From NCBI GenBank assembly GCA_001599815.1, contig BCIA01000005.1:89470-119787 (forward strand): a stretch of DNA of 30,318 nt, written 5' to 3'. The notes under the pieces are model-generated. The model was given only the letters and a program-made list of their open reading frames with translations. It searched no databases and was not told the DNA's origin. This DNA is from Furcasterigmium furcatum. Its lineage: Eukaryota; Ascomycota; Sordariomycetes; Glomerellales; Plectosphaerellaceae. Position numbers and translations under genes: made by a program. The stretch's first letter is position 1. Every line of letters starts with the position of its first letter. This document shows, piece by piece, positions 16,756 to 27,714 of this stretch.

Positions 16756-16833
16756 TGCTAAAGGTGTGGTTTAGAGATGGTCATCAGCATGGACGTGGGA
16801 GCATGTATGGCTCTGGGTTGAACCCTTCTACAG

Positions 16834-16840
16834 TATATAT
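16834..16840 (-). promoter_or_regulatory. TATA box of the orphan gene
   Basis: A TATATAT stretch lies 79-85 bp upstream of the ATG at 16755 on the minus strand. No better core element is seen nearby. Confidence 0.45.
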
Positions 16841-16953
16841 GTGCTGTATGTACCGATGTTGTGCCCTGGCCCACTGGCAGCTGCAACGCAACGCGCCTGA
16901 GAGTGTGAGCTGTGGTCCCTGTTCCGGTCCTCGCAGGCTCCAGCTTGCAGGGC

Positions 16954-19359
16954 CTAGTTCTGGTCTTTGTGCTCGATCGAATCCACGGCAGGCGAGAAGT
17001 AAGCTGGAGTCTCCGCTGGCGGGCTGACCGGGCTCAGCACGGCGGGACTGTCGCCACTAGCGATTACGGCCTCGCTAATTTGGTAGAGATGGCCTGGGCG
17101 ATTCCACATCATGCTATCGATTGGACTGACAACGATTGGAGATTCGGGGCCAAGGGCATCAGATGAGGGAGAGACGGACCGAGTGTCGAACGAGGCAGAG
17201 GTAGAGTTGTATGTCTGCTGAATGGATGTGTCTTTCCGTCTGTGTTTTGCAATGACCTCCTTGTACGTGAGACCGGTGTCAGAAAGCTCGGGTGGATGTG
17301 AGGTATCTTTATGATAAATGTTAGTCCGCCGCGGGTGTCAAATGAATCGGCAGGGTGAGACGTACCGTCGAGCTCTGCAATGGGGGTGTCCATCATCTCA
17401 GGTGGTGGAGTCGGGATCGAAGGCGAGCCAGGGCCTTCGGCTGCGCCAGGGTTTGGGGGCATTTCTTCCAGCGTCGTGACAGTAAGACTCTTGCTTTCGG
17501 TTGGCTGCCCCCTGATCCAGGAGAGGATGCGGGCGCCGTTATCGCCGGAGGGGGCGCGCTCACGGCGAAGCTTGCGCCTTCGCCAAAGGCAGAAGCCGCC
17601 GAGACACGCAGCCAGGACGAACAGACCGAGGAGGACGCCGAGGGTTGGGGCGATCCACTTCGGCATCTTCCCGCCGTCTTCGGCATCATCTATCGGCCGA
17701 CTGGCCTCCGTCATCTTAGAATAGGGATGCCAGGTCTGGATCTTCGACGTCGGGTATGGCGTGTCGAACACGGCGGCCAAGTCGTCGTCCGACCATCCCG
17801 ACGGGCTTGGGGTCGTCAAGATCGCCCCTCCTGCCGCGCTGCCACCGATGACATCCCTGACAGCCTGGGGGACGCCGTAATCGGCGTAGCTCTCGGGATC
17901 GTAGCCATCCATCCATTGGGCGCTGGTCAGGTTGTAGACTTGGATGAGGCTGGCAAGGCACGTGAGATCATCGCCTGCCAGGGACGTCATCCCGCCAATG
18001 ACCATCAATTGGTCGGGATACGGCATGAAGCACTTGTGCCCGTTCCGGCCATGGCCATGCCTGCCCTCGCTGACCCTGGTCCAGGTGAAGGAGGGGAGGG
18101 ACAGGACCCAGACCTCGTCGCTCATCTCGACCTTGGGGTCAACGCCGGGGTAGCCCCCGTAGAGGTAGATGTTGAAGCTGGACATGTCTTGGGCCGGCGC
18201 GACCACCGCACAGGCCCTCGTACGCGCCCCCGGGCCACCCGACGTGGTTTGTCTGTGCCAAGTGCGCGTGGCAACGTCGTATATATCGACCGTCGTCATA
18301 AACTCGTCGCTGTCTAGCCGCTGCGTACCCGTTAGCATCAGCGTGCAAGCAGAGGACGTGGGCAAACGCCTACGCTCTGGCTCGAGTTCTCCGACATGCG
18401 GGTGCTCGTCACCCAGTCGGGATACGTGACGCCCCCGATGGCAACCAGGATGCCTCGCTCGCCCACGGGAACCCAGACCACCTCGGGGTTCGCCCGGCTT
18501 TTGATGTGATCGGGAAGAGTCGTATTCGCCCATACGGGATTNGTCTGGGTCGCCAAATCCAGCGTGAGAAGNGTNTTCGAGGCGTCGACGGCGTTTTCCG
18601 TGTGNTTGGAGTTTCGTTGGTACACAGGCCCCCAGTTCGGTGCGCGAAGCCCCCCAAAGTACCAGGCCATGTCCTCGGACGGTGCGCTGACCGCCCCCCC
18701 GTAGGCAACGTACCGGGTCATGCCATCAGGGAGCGTGTTTGCGACGAAGCCGGGTCGGAACTGGTCCCTCACCGGGCCGTACTGGTGGACCTGATAGGTC
18801 AAGGCATCGTCGGCGCGAGGGGGGAGGAAGGCGTCCGTCTTCTTGACCAGGCCTCCGTACAGCGTCAGCTGGGCGTCGTTCACGAGCATGGCGCCGTCAT
18901 ANTAGTTGGGCGCGTCGTTGTTGGTGTTCCCCACGCCGCCGCGAGCCTTGGATATTGTGCCGAAGAGTGCCGTCAAGTTGTCGGACNACTGGAACGGGCG
19001 GCTGAAGTTGAGCGTGTAGATGAGGCCGAGAGGGTTCTCTGGGAGGGCATCAACGCAAGCCAGAGGGAAANGGATAGGACCACTGACCTTGTTGTTCTGN
19101 AGCCCCATTCCTCCCATCCGAGAGCCCTTGCGTCCAGTANAGGAAGCCGCCGTCGAGGTANACCGTGTCTCTGATGACGGCACCCGTGCGANGGTTAGCA
19201 GAGGACCGCTAANTGACCAGGCCTGTCCGCGGGGTTACCTCTCATCTGCGCCCACAGNCACATGGAAGAATTCACCTGGCTGTCGACCCATCCCTCAAAC
19301 TGGCCGAGGGCTNCTCCGGCAAAGGCCGCGAGGAAGCTGAAGANNAGCGTGCAGGCCAT
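16954..19359 (-). CDS. kelch-repeat single-pass membrane protein (receptor-like)
   Basis: Five exons (19359-19276, 19208-19088, 19038-18374, 18320-17366, 17306-16954) give 725 residues. Introns are 67, 49, 53 and 59 bp; the third has GCTAAC before CGCAG. Residues 1-20 form a signal peptide (MACTLxFSFLAAFAG...ALG). About 45-450 carry kelch blades (VIRDTVYLDGGFLYW, LTLYGG, YVAYGGA, NIYLYGGYPGV, LMVIGGM). Residues about 513-534 are a membrane helix (IAPTLGVLLGLFVLAACLGG) followed by a basic WRRRKLRRER stop-transfer, then a Pro/Ser-rich cytoplasmic tail. The topology is an extracellular beta-propeller with an intracellular tail, probably at the cell surface. The tail end is confirmed by the relic at 15482, which preserves the same stop. 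Several Ns fall in exons 1-3. The gene is divergent from the glycoprotein gene at 21599. Confidence 0.8.
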
Positions 19360-19823
19360 GGCCAGCGAGGATCAGGTATGGGCTGGGTGGCGTGAGTGGT
19401 GATCCGAAAGGGAGGCCCAGCCCAAAGGAAAAGGCAAGCGGNGGCACTCATCGACGCTCTACACTCTATGCCCCAGGCACCGCCGGCGCANTTAGTNTGC
19501 AGCAGAGGACCAATTTCACCGGCGCCGATCGCGGGACGGCGAAAGGGACGCTGCTGGCGTAGCTAGCNGCATAACCGAGCCGAGGATGAGGGATTAATTG
19601 GGCGTCGCAGGATGAGAATGGCATGATGGTGATGGCTGAGAGCAGTTAGTACTTTCTTCGGACTCCGATGCCCATGGGGTTGGTCTGCCGTCCAGGTGAT
19701 GTGCGTGGACGCCGAGGCGCCAGACGGGAGTACCTTTCTAGATAGGATAAGATCGGCAAGATCTTCGGTTGAGATGCGAACGCCTGCGGGGCGCTTGAGG
19801 GGCTGGCCGAATCGGTCCTGGCT

Positions 19824-19842
19824 TAATTTACCGGCAGTCTGG
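19824..19842 (+). repeat. 19 bp direct repeat, copy 1
   Basis: TAATTTACCGGCAGTCTGG occurs here and again at 21139-21157, same orientation. The similarity continues loosely (TACGCTAG.. versus TTACGCTTGCTAG). On the minus strand it translates as QTAGKL in both places, in a coding-like context only at this copy. Confidence 0.7.
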
Positions 19843-21138
19843 TACGCTAGTTAGCTAGCTCATATGCTTACCTGATCCGGCAACTCTTTCTCCTCCTGAG
19901 CAGTGAGCACAGAGAACCCCTGATTGCCAACATTCCCGCGCCCAACAGCCGCAGCGCGCTCTGGCCGCGGATCCGGGCAATGCGGGTCTGTAGCTCGTAG
20001 CAAAATTTTGGTGTGAGTGGGTAGACGAGATGATGGCGTCTGCAGGTGACACCCGAGCCTCCGAACTACGGCGTTTCCTCTCGACACTCCTGTCTTATGT
20101 CCGAGACGAACGGATCTGAGTGCCGGCCGCGCTGCGCGGGTTGCGAAGCGGACTTGGTAACAGCCCAGTGCCGCCTGGCGTTCTAGGTAGATGACCAAGA
20201 CGGTTCGCATTGACCACTTGGCCGAGCCCGCTGTTGCTTGGCAGCCGCCCGATCGAGCAGGTGGGTAGGGAAGTCCGGTGGATCCTCAAGGCTCTGTACT
20301 CCGTGGATATAAGCCAGGCGGGACGATCGCAGGCGGAGAGACCCGGGCAGCGGACACTAACCCTCTAGCACAGGAGGGCCGCCCAGCAAGAGACAGTACG
20401 TAGACGGTAAAAAATTCCGCACTCGTAGAGCACCAAGGATAAGTATCTACAGTTTCTCCAGATCCACAGGGGTGCGCGTTTAGCTATCAGGGACGTAGCC
20501 CAACCTTTAGCATCGGCACACTGGAAGGGTTGCACGGAAATATGTTGTGGTGCCAGCTTGCATTCGACATCAGTCACATGCCGGCCGTTGGCGCTAAAGA
20601 GCTGGGGGCGCCCGGGTCGATGCCGATGTGGGGCCCGGAGGAGCGCAACGTACGACGCATGGCGGGGCAACCCGCTGCGACGACAACGGCCTTCTCCGCA
20701 GCGCTGTCCGTCCATGCCTTCAAGCAGACCTGACCTTCGTCAGTTCTCATTTTCAGTACTAACAGCGTAATAGAAGCGAATAGAGCTTAACCCCTTTCGA
20801 CCGTTGTCGGCTTGCCGCAAAGATGAGAGGAGCTGGGGAGATCGGAGACTCAAGGTGGACTGATGGGCAAGGTGGATCCGGGTAATGAACCAGTATCCGC
20901 GGTATCCGCAGTGATCGTCCTACTGCCCCTACAGCAAGATCAGGACGTGCACAACATGCTCTGGCGCTCCGTCGAAAGAAGAAAAAGCTCTTCCCGTTCC
21001 TCGTCTCTGGTATAATTATGCGTCGGCGTGATGGTAACGGCTGATATTAGTTTGTAATCGCCCGGATTGTCAATGCTGTCCATTCAAAGCCTCAGGTACG
21101 GTGGGAGAGGAAAAGATCGGCGGGGTCGCGCGGGCACC

Positions 21139-21157
21139 TAATTTACCGGCAGTCTGG
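21139..21157 (+). repeat. 19 bp direct repeat, copy 2
   Basis: Exact second copy of the sequence at 19824-19842, about 1.3 kb away. Flanks diverge quickly, so it may mark a second eroded copy of the same unidentified sequence. Confidence 0.7.
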
Positions 21158-21598
21158 TTACGCTTGCTAGCCTACGACTTGCTTGGTCAGGCTCTCGAGC
21201 GCGGGCCGGGCGAACGGGCGAACCGTTGTTGGTGATTGCTGCCATTTCCCGTGCGACAGGCCTGCCCCGCCAGCGACATCCTCTTGGGTGATGTCGTCCA
21301 TCCCGTGACACCCAATCCTCCAAACTCCCAGCGTTTGCTCTGCTCCGTCTCATTTCCCGGATCAACTGACCCTGGTATCGACGGACTTCGTCCGCTGTAG
21401 GTAGCGGCGCCGGGTCTTGCGAGAGCAACACCGAGAGCTGGCAATGTCCGGGTCCCCGGTGCGATATGGCTCGCTTCCCTATATCTACCACAGGATGCCC
21501 GGGGCCTGTTCAAAACCCTGGTACCGTTATCGACCTTCTCACGTCGGGTTCTGCTAGTGCACTTATACAGAGTCTGCATATACAGAGTCACCTTAGCA

Positions 21599-23386
21599 AT
21601 GAAGTGGTCCACCCTGGTTATCGCCGCGCTGGCGACTTCTGTCAAGTCGTCTCCAAGCTGCGCGAGCTGCTGTGTCGTCACGGCCTATCCGCCGGTGCCC
21701 GAGCCAACAGACTGGTGAGTCTCGCTGCGCGTCCTCTATTGGAGATTGTTGCTGACCCTTCTTAGCTCCACCCAGACCGTTCACGAGACGAAGACGGTGA
21801 CAGAGACCAGGATCACCACCGAAACGAAGGAGGTCGTCACGACTGTGTCAGAGCAGGTCACCTTGGTCCTGACCTCTACCGTCTATGCCACGGAAGGGAT
21901 TACCTCCGCGGACACGTCTGAAGCGTCCAAACCGACGTCTCTCGACCAGGTCAGCTCCAGCGCGGGATTAAGCACATCGACAGATTATTCTGCCCATACA
22001 TCCGTCGCGTCCTCGACCATCGCCTCCGACACAGCATGTCCTGCGCCGACTAATGGGCCCTGCGACCCGCCTGAGATTCCCTATGACCCGATCTCCAACA
22101 AGACGTTCGGCTGCGACCCCGGTTTCGTGTGTGACCGGCCGAAGCCTCGGGGGTGCAGCCTCTGGGCCGATTCTCCCGCCGACGACTACGTCTGCAAGTC
22201 GAGGCACTGCATCCTCTCTCCGCCCTTCTCAAGGGTCCAGTGGCCAGAGGGCGAGACGGGATCCCTCCCGGCAGACAAAGGATACTTCAACCTGAACCCG
22301 AACGCCTTTGGGCTCCCTTATTCGATCTTCGAGTACGAGACCATTGTCAAACGCAGGGTTGGTGAAGAGTTCACTCCTGGCAGCTGTGCTTCGGCAACGG
22401 AGCTCTCGGTCTTCCCAACCCCGTCGCCTCAAGGTGGTCAACGGCTGTCACCCATCTGGCACGGCCTGCCGGGCGCCGAGCAGCAAGACGAGAGTGACCC
22501 GCCAACAGCTCCCGCGGTGTGCTTCGACGACTGCAACAACTGCTACAAGGAAGCGCTAGCGGTCGGCAAGTCCCCTGCTCTCTGCGTTGCCGACTCTCAG
22601 TTCCAGCAGGACTACAAACTGTGCGTATCTTGTATTGACGCCAACGCGGAGGACGGCCCGTCGGTGCGCCGCCAGTATGTCGACCACAAGTTTGCCCAGT
22701 TCCTGGGCTACTGCGAGCGCCAAGACACGGCCCCTACACACTCGACGTCGACAGATGCCCCTGGTGAGACTGCCACCACGTCAGAGCCTCTCGTCGAGAC
22801 GGAGACGCAGCCGTCTGAGGGGGGAGCCACATCCACCGAGCCACCGACGCCAACCGCCGTGGAAGAGACCTCGCTAAGCAGCAGGGGCCCCGCTCCGGAG
22901 CCCACCAGCGGCCGCGATCAGCCCGGGAACGGCCCGGGCGAGACGCCAGCACCGACGTCCGCTGGCGTGGACCAGCCCCCCACGCCTGTCGGTTCGGATG
23001 AGGCCTCGGGGTCTGCCCTCAGTTCTGGTCCGACCCCCATTGGGACGGAGCCAGCCACGCCTAGACCCGAAGGCCCGAGAGATGACACCCAGTCCAGCCG
23101 GACAACAGGGCCCCCGGAGTCACTCGGGCCTGACGAACAGGGTACGAACCCGACGGCCGGCTCCTCCAAGCCGACTCCTACTAGGCCGGTGGGCGTTTCT
23201 TCGTCCATGTCGTCCGAGTCGGGGGCCTCGGACAACACCGCGCCGAGTCAGAGCGATGCCACCGACGAGTGGCTGACGGCCGCAACGCCGTCTTTCGCCA
23301 TAGGCGTATCGTCCAGCCTTCGCATTCCAGACCTTAGGATGCTCGCACCGCTGGCCGTAGGTGTCTTTATGCATCGGTTGTTCTAG
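21599..23386 (+). CDS. secreted, probably GPI-anchored glycoprotein (glycoprotein-X-like)
   Basis: Exon 1 (21599-21714) and exon 2 (21766-23386) flank a 51 bp intron (GTGAGT, GCTGAC, CTTAG) and give 578 residues. MKWSTLVIAALATSVKSSPS is a signal peptide, followed by CASCC. Residues 40-125 are Ser/Thr-rich. About 130-187 form one cysteine module (GCDPGFVCDRPKPRGCSLWA ... YVCKSRHC). About 291-355 form a second (CFDDCNNCYKEALAVGKSPA ... DYKLCVSC ... LGYC). About 357-545 is a Pro/Ser/Thr-rich, mucin-like stalk likely to be O-glycosylated. The C-terminus has small residues then LAPLAVGVFMHRLF, compatible with a GPI-anchor signal, though the apolar stretch is short. The layout fits fungal cell-wall proteins often named glycoprotein X. 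The second module is shared with the small secreted protein at 956-1285. Confidence 0.8.
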
Positions 23387-23508
23387 GACGGAGTGTATGC
23401 ATAGCAGCCCGAAAATACGTGTGGGAGGAAGGTTAATAGATATCCTGGTGTACCCGTGGCTAAACCTTTTAATGCCTGCGACGGCGCAGTTTCTGCATTA
23501 ATACTATC

Positions 23509-24561
23509 CTACATCCATCGCGTCTGGCTACCCTGCTGCGACGCCCATTCCAAGTACCCCTTGCAATCATGCCCTAGGTTGAACCCCATCATGACAAAGT
23601 CCCCGTCAGCGCCGTCCCCCAAGAACCTAAGGTCCGCCATAGGGCTCTGCGGCGGGCTCCCCGCACTGTCTTGGGCTCTCCAGCCCTCTGACATCTTGAT
23701 CTGGCAGCGGTGGCCGCTCCTGGAGGACGCTGACGGGAGCCACTCGTGTGAGGGGAGAGCGCTCGACGAGGCGGAGCTGATAGCCCGCACGTGCGAGTGC
23801 ACCTTGGATCTTGCCGGGGCGGAATGCCTGGTTCGCACGAGCCTGCCCTCCGACTCGAAGCCAAAGTCAGCGAACCAGGCCAAGATATCATCATGCTCAT
23901 CGTCGGTGTGGCGCGAGAAGTATGGGCTATCAGAGCTAAAGTCGTCTGCCCCGCCGAGGGTGGCGACTTGAAAGGATGTCCCCTCACGGATGTCCTTGAG
24001 ATGATATGGCTTGCAGATTCGGATGCGCCCGTGGCGATAGGTGGGCATATTCATGCTGAAAGGTGTTGAGTGCCAGAAGAAAGACTCGGCATCCTCAGTG
24101 GGAGCGAAACTGTGCGTCGGCTTTGGAGCCGGGGGCAGGGGGGGTGGTCGAGCTGTCTTGCGCGGCCCCGGCGGAAGGTGTCCTTCGAGTGGAGATTGAG
24201 GTTGGGGTGGTTGGGCAGGGGTTGACGCAACTGATAGCGTGGGCTGGTCACAGTGTTTGGGGGTTGGTTGTAATGGAGACCCGTCTGCTGTGAGCGGTGC
24301 GGCGGCACCGAAGGACAAGCAACGCCTTGGCTGGTTCTCATGGCTGGTGGTGTTGCTGGACGGAGCCGTGAGTGGTTTGCGCTTCCCAGAACGTGGTGCG
24401 ACAATCTCGTCGGCCTCAATCTCTCCCAGCAAATACCACCTGATAAGGCCTCTTACACGGTAGATAGCCCGGAAGGAAAAAACACTATTTCGCTTCGGCG
24501 GCTTCGACCATTCTGCAAACGAGGAAGTGTTATGCGTCGGTGACATGGGCAGGGAAGCCAT
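23509..24561 (-). CDS. proline-rich protein of unknown function
   Basis: A single exon of 350 residues starting MASLPMSPTHNTSSFAEWSK. Residues 90-150 are very rich in Pro (QPPQPQSPLEGHLPPGP, RPPPLPPAPKP) and probably disordered. Two better-ordered parts follow: FFWHSTPFSMNMPTYRHGRI near 161-180, continuing RICKPYHLKDIREGTSFQ, and DGDFVMMGFNLGHDCKGYLE near the C-terminus. There is no signal peptide or membrane helix. The poly-Pro stretches are potential SH3/WW ligands. I do not recognise the family; the long uninterrupted frame and phased composition argue that it is real. It is convergent with the glycoprotein gene, 122 bp apart. Confidence 0.6.
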   Translation of the reverse strand: MASLPMSPTHNTSSFAEWSKPPKRNSVFSFRAIYRVRGLIRWYLLGEIEADEIVAPRSGKRKPLTAPSSNTTSHENQPRRCLSFGAAAPLTADGSPLQPTPKHCDQPTLSVASTPAQPPQPQSPLEGHLPPGPRKTARPPPLPPAPKPTHSFAPTEDAESFFWHSTPFSMNMPTYRHGRIRICKPYHLKDIREGTSFQVATLGGADDFSSDSPYFSRHTDDEHDDILAWFADFGFESEGRLVRTRHSAPARSKVHSHVRAISSASSSALPSHEWLPSASSRSGHRCQIKMSEGWRAQDSAGSPPQSPMADLRFLGDGADGDFVMMGFNLGHDCKGYLEWASQQGSQTRWM

Positions 24562-24962
24562 ATCGATAGGTGTGCGGAGCTGGTGATGATCGGAGCTGAG
24601 GAACGAGTCTACGGCATTGGCAGGAAGACCTAGATGTACGCATCGCAGGACCGAGGGGATCGCCGAGAGCAGAGCATATTTTATCTATTATTCTCGCCTC
24701 CAAAGTCAACGATTCCGTACGCTGACAATCCTGTACTGTGGCTTCAATGGACTTGGAGTGTGGTTATTTATAACAACACCCGACAGGTGGGCCGGTCACC
24801 TGCTAGTGCTAGCGCCCATCTCAGGGCCAGCTTCCCGGACACAACAGCCTGTGGGTCCCGGAAGACCAGCTCTAGGCGGCCGCGGGCCAGTTCCGGACCA
24901 AAATAGCATTCGCATTCGGACGTCGTTCACTGCTCTACGTACCCGGGGAACCCGCCCACCCC

Positions 24963-25286
24963 TCAATGAGACTTGACCTTGTCATGGGAGTTTGCCTCCC
25001 GAGATTTGCGGATCAGTTCACTCCGTTGCGCCTCGAACTCGTCCCAGCGCTGACTTGGGGTTAATCCTTGATTACGGATAAACCCCTCCCATGTTAGGCA
25101 CGGGTCTTTCTGGCGTGCTTTGAAGAACAGCTTTCTCTTTGCCCGAAGCCTCGCGAAATAGGCAATAAGCACGCCTACTAAGAGGGCTCCGGCTATAGCA
25201 GGAGTGAGGACCTTAGCCGAAACGCCGGGTGGCGGATGCGGTGCCTCTCCAACGAGGCCACAGTGGGCTAAGACGAGAGGAGCCAT
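24963..25286 (-). CDS. small single-pass membrane protein
   Basis: A 107-residue product with a central helix KVLTPAIAGALLVGVLIAYF (25-44) followed by ARLRAKRKLFFKARQK, a strong positive-inside signal, then a soluble charged tail (RWDEFEAQRSELIRKSREAN). The short N-terminus (MAPLVLAHCGLVGEAPHPPP) is probably extracytoplasmic or lumenal. A TATATATAT stretch lies about 52 bp upstream of the ATG. No family is recognised, but the topology is unambiguous. Confidence 0.55.
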   Translation of the reverse strand: MAPLVLAHCGLVGEAPHPPPGVSAKVLTPAIAGALLVGVLIAYFARLRAKRKLFFKARQKDPCLTWEGFIRNQGLTPSQRWDEFEAQRSELIRKSREANSHDKVKSH

Positions 25287-25337
25287 CCCGGCTTCAATGT
25301 GAGACCATATACGTATAAAGGACGGTATAGCTTCTTC

Positions 25338-25346
25338 TATATATAT
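25338..25346 (-). promoter_or_regulatory. TATA box of the small membrane protein gene
   Basis: An alternating TA run lies 52-60 bp upstream of the ATG at 25286, read on the minus strand. It is the only strong core promoter signal in this gap. Confidence 0.5.
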
Positions 25347-25604
25347 GTGTCTAGTCTAGGGGCCTAGAACCGGTCTCAGGCAGTCAATCTCTTGTGTCCT
25401 TCCAGGGCCTAAATCAAGGTCTCGCGTCTCACCTCCTCTCGTCGTCCTTGGACCGAGTCCGCTTGTGTGTCGTCGACACTTAAGACCTTTCATCTCGGCT
25501 GATATCGAAGGCGACGCAGGGTCAGTAGCTATCTCACTGTCTAGGACATCCCGGTTACTAGAACCGAGCTGCTTACTGGCAGTCTCGCCCTCCGCAGGAC
25601 TGGC

Positions 25605-26779
25605 TCATAAACCCCATCCCTCAAGTGGCCTGTCGCCAGGCAACGCATCGAGGGGCCCCGCGAGAGCCTCGTCCCAAAGCGGATCGTTCTCTGCCTTACA
25701 GTCGTAAACTGTATTCGGAGTGACCCCCGGGCAAGTATGAATGCCCTTAAATCCTTTATCACAGTTGTCGATGACGTTCTGGAGTACCTCCTCGTCCCAC
25801 GCGGCCAGGAAGTCTGCGTGGGAGCTGTAGCCCGAAACATCGCCGTTGGAGAGGACAAACGGCTGAGTCCCCTGGCCCTGACGCCACCGGTCCCTGAAGA
25901 CCTCCGTGTTCCAGTAGACCTCTACCAGCATGTGTGGCACGTGAAGCCACCCATCGGGGCAATTATGCTTTGTGCCTTGGATGCGGGGGAAGGCCATGTT
26001 TGTCTGGTACTCATCGAGTCGTCTACTAGGGTCGTAGCAGGACGGCATATAGATATCCGCTCTTAGGGGAGAGTTGGAACCGTCGCAATGAACGTCGGGA
26101 AACCCGGTGCCTGCCTCGAGGTTGCTCGGGTCTACTTCTCCCGCCGTGCTGCCGTCCGACCACGGAGGCCATGAAGGCGGCTCATAGATCTGGTGCAATC
26201 GGGGGCAGGTCCACTGGACTGGCTGGATCTCCCCGGCATCGGGATTCAAGTTGAGCTTCCCATGGGTCCCTGGCGGGGCTCGGGTGGAGGCGTTGCCGCT
26301 GACGATTTGCAGGCCTCGGGGGAAAGCAGTGATCTTGTCGTCCGTCGGTTCGAAACTAGGTATGGTCAGTATGGGATCAAAGCCGCCGGGCGTGGCACCT
26401 ACCGATAATACACGTTGACGTAGAAGATTTCAACTCGCTCAAACATNCGCGTTTCCGGATCCTGGAAGTAGAGCCACGGAAACCAGTAGGCGCTGTTGTC
26501 GTCGGCNGCCTTGGCGTTCGTGCATCTCGAACGAGCCATGCTCTCGCCAGTAGCATCGACCGCGAACATACTGCCACCCAATGCTCCGTGCTCGTGCTCG
26601 GAGGCGCGGCCGGGAGATACAATGGGGTCTATGCGCCCGCGAACAATTTCGTTGCCATTGAACTGGAGGAGGGCAAACGTCCCTGTGTCGAGCGCGGCAA
26701 GGCAAAGACGCAGGAGGATCGTCGCGTTGACTATCGCCCGGAGGATCATGGCTGGCGATCGTTGCGGACTTGCTGGCAT
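25605..26779 (-). CDS. secreted DUF1996 protein
   Basis: Exons 26779-26403 and 26355-25605 join across a 47 bp intron (GTAGGT ... CCTAG) to give 375 residues. DUF1996 hallmarks appear in order: SEHEHGALGGSMF (60-72), RCTNAK ... AYWFPWLYFQDP (85-108), ITAFPRGLQIVSGN, CDGSN-LRADIYMPSCYDP, MAFP, HVPHMLVEVYWNTEVF and GYSSHADFLAAWDEEVLQNV (301-320) with the following IDNC. The family is fungal, extracellular and of unknown activity. A signal peptide is present: the internal Met (26749) gives a compact one, MILRAIVNATILLRLCLA; the upstream Met adds ten residues. No C-terminal WSC domain is seen, unlike many longer members. Two residues are obscured by Ns. A TATA box lies 62 bp upstream; the gene is divergent from the coiled-coil gene. 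Confidence 0.8.
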
Positions 26780-26840
26780 AAGGAAAGAGCGCTTCGACCG
26801 TCCGAGCTGCCAGAGTTAAACGTTTTAACAGCAACGAGTC

Positions 26841-26846
26841 TTTATA
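26841..26846 (-). promoter_or_regulatory. TATA box of the DUF1996 gene
   Basis: TATAAA on the minus strand lies 62-67 bp upstream of the first candidate ATG (26779) and 92 bp upstream of the internal one. It agrees better with the first start for a typical leader length. Confidence 0.5.
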
Positions 26847-27023
26847 GGCCATAGGCCTAAAATGTGGCCTCGCCCATAACTCCGCGAGCAGAACGGCCGA
26901 CAGGCAAGTCCCTGGAACGGGACCTGGCAGAACAGCAACAACACGCCACCCACTTGACCTCCAGCGATACTTGAAGGCGGCGCTGTCAGCGACCAAACCC
27001 GTACACGTCCGCCAGCCCTCACG

Positions 27024-27625
27024 ATGAGCNAGAACNAGTCCCAGGTAAGACTGACACCTNGCCGTTGAAGTCGCACTAACGCTTCTAGACCGTCCAGATC
27101 CACGTCGCGGGCGTATCAGCACGGCCCGATGAGACGGGCGAAGCAAGTGCAGATGGCATCCGCTCGAAGCTGTGCGAAATGTCGCATATGGTTGCTGAGG
27201 TTTACAACGCAGTTGGCGACTACGACCGGCGGCCTTGCAAGTGCGAGGAGTATAAGCAAGACCTGTGCCTTGCGCAGCAAAGGCTACAGAGCACACTGGC
27301 GGCNAATAGGGCCCTAAGCGTGGAGAATGACAGGCTCCGGGCAAGGATCCAGCAACGTAGGCAAGCCCAGAAGGTCGACCGTACCGNAGCAGCGGGAGAC
27401 CAGGGCGACTTGCACNGGAGAATGGAAGACATCGAAGCAAGCCTNCATCACATGATGCAGAAACGCGNGGTGCCNTCTTCGCCGCCGCAGCCGCCGCCGC
27501 CGCCGCCGCCNAAGAAACAGCACGTTGCGAGACACATGCGAAGCAATCTAGAAGANAAGTTGGAAGGAAAGCCGAGCTTACGGGATCGGGTCAAGGCTGC
27601 TCTCTTTGAACCGGGGGAAGCGTAA
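27024..27625 (+). CDS. coiled-coil protein with polyproline tract
   Basis: A 21 bp first exon (27024-27044) and a second exon (27089-27625) flank a 44 bp intron with donor GTAAGA, CACTAAC branch and TTCTAG acceptor, giving 185 residues. The join adds TVQIHVAGVSARPDETGEAS before the visible frame. Residues about 57-101 (CEEYKQDLCLAQQRLQSTL, RALSVENDRLRARIQQRRQA) are a coiled coil, followed by a second helix (RMEDIEAS), a run of prolines encoded by (GCC)n, and a basic C-terminus (KPSLRDRVKAAL). Several Ns make individual residues uncertain, including two in exon 1. No family is recognised; a small structural or nucleic-acid-binding role is possible. Confidence 0.6.
27481..27510 (+). repeat. (GCC)n trinucleotide run
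   Basis: About ten GCC/GCA-type triplets in a row with one interruption, inside the coiled-coil gene, read in the CCG frame as polyproline. It is prone to slippage, and an N follows directly, so the length may be uncertain. Confidence 0.7.
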
Positions 27626-27714
27626 CTACTTTGGACATTCGATAGCTTTTAATTCTATAGTATAGTATTANATGGANATTNANCTATNAACNGCANTACT
27701 NTTCNATCCCAGAC

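Larger units (their letters stand above)
19360..21598. other. 2.2 kb divergent intergenic region between kelch and glycoprotein genes
   Basis: No gene is supported. Minus-strand 19860-20210 is open and ends with FSVLTAQEEKELPDQ, which looks protein-derived; after a possible intron it could continue YQTAGKLSQDRFGQPLKRP and GVRISTEDLADLILSRK (about 19845-19737). I do not recognise the family and no start or full domain is visible. A 19 bp sequence from this stretch recurs at 21139. The region must also contain the promoters of both flanking genes; no strong TATA box stands out. Confidence 0.4.

Noticed and set aside
17355..18317. 320-codon open frame on the plus strand
   Set aside because: It is the antisense of kelch exon 4, whose splice sites, motifs and relic copies establish the minus strand as coding.
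20365..20770. Frames of 67-116 codons on both strands between the divergent genes
   Set aside because: No recognisable motif and no consistent codon pattern; treated as non-coding.
21187..21681. 164-codon minus-strand frame
   Set aside because: Overlaps exon 1 and promoter of the glycoprotein gene in antisense; the plus-strand exon has a signal peptide and a consensus intron.
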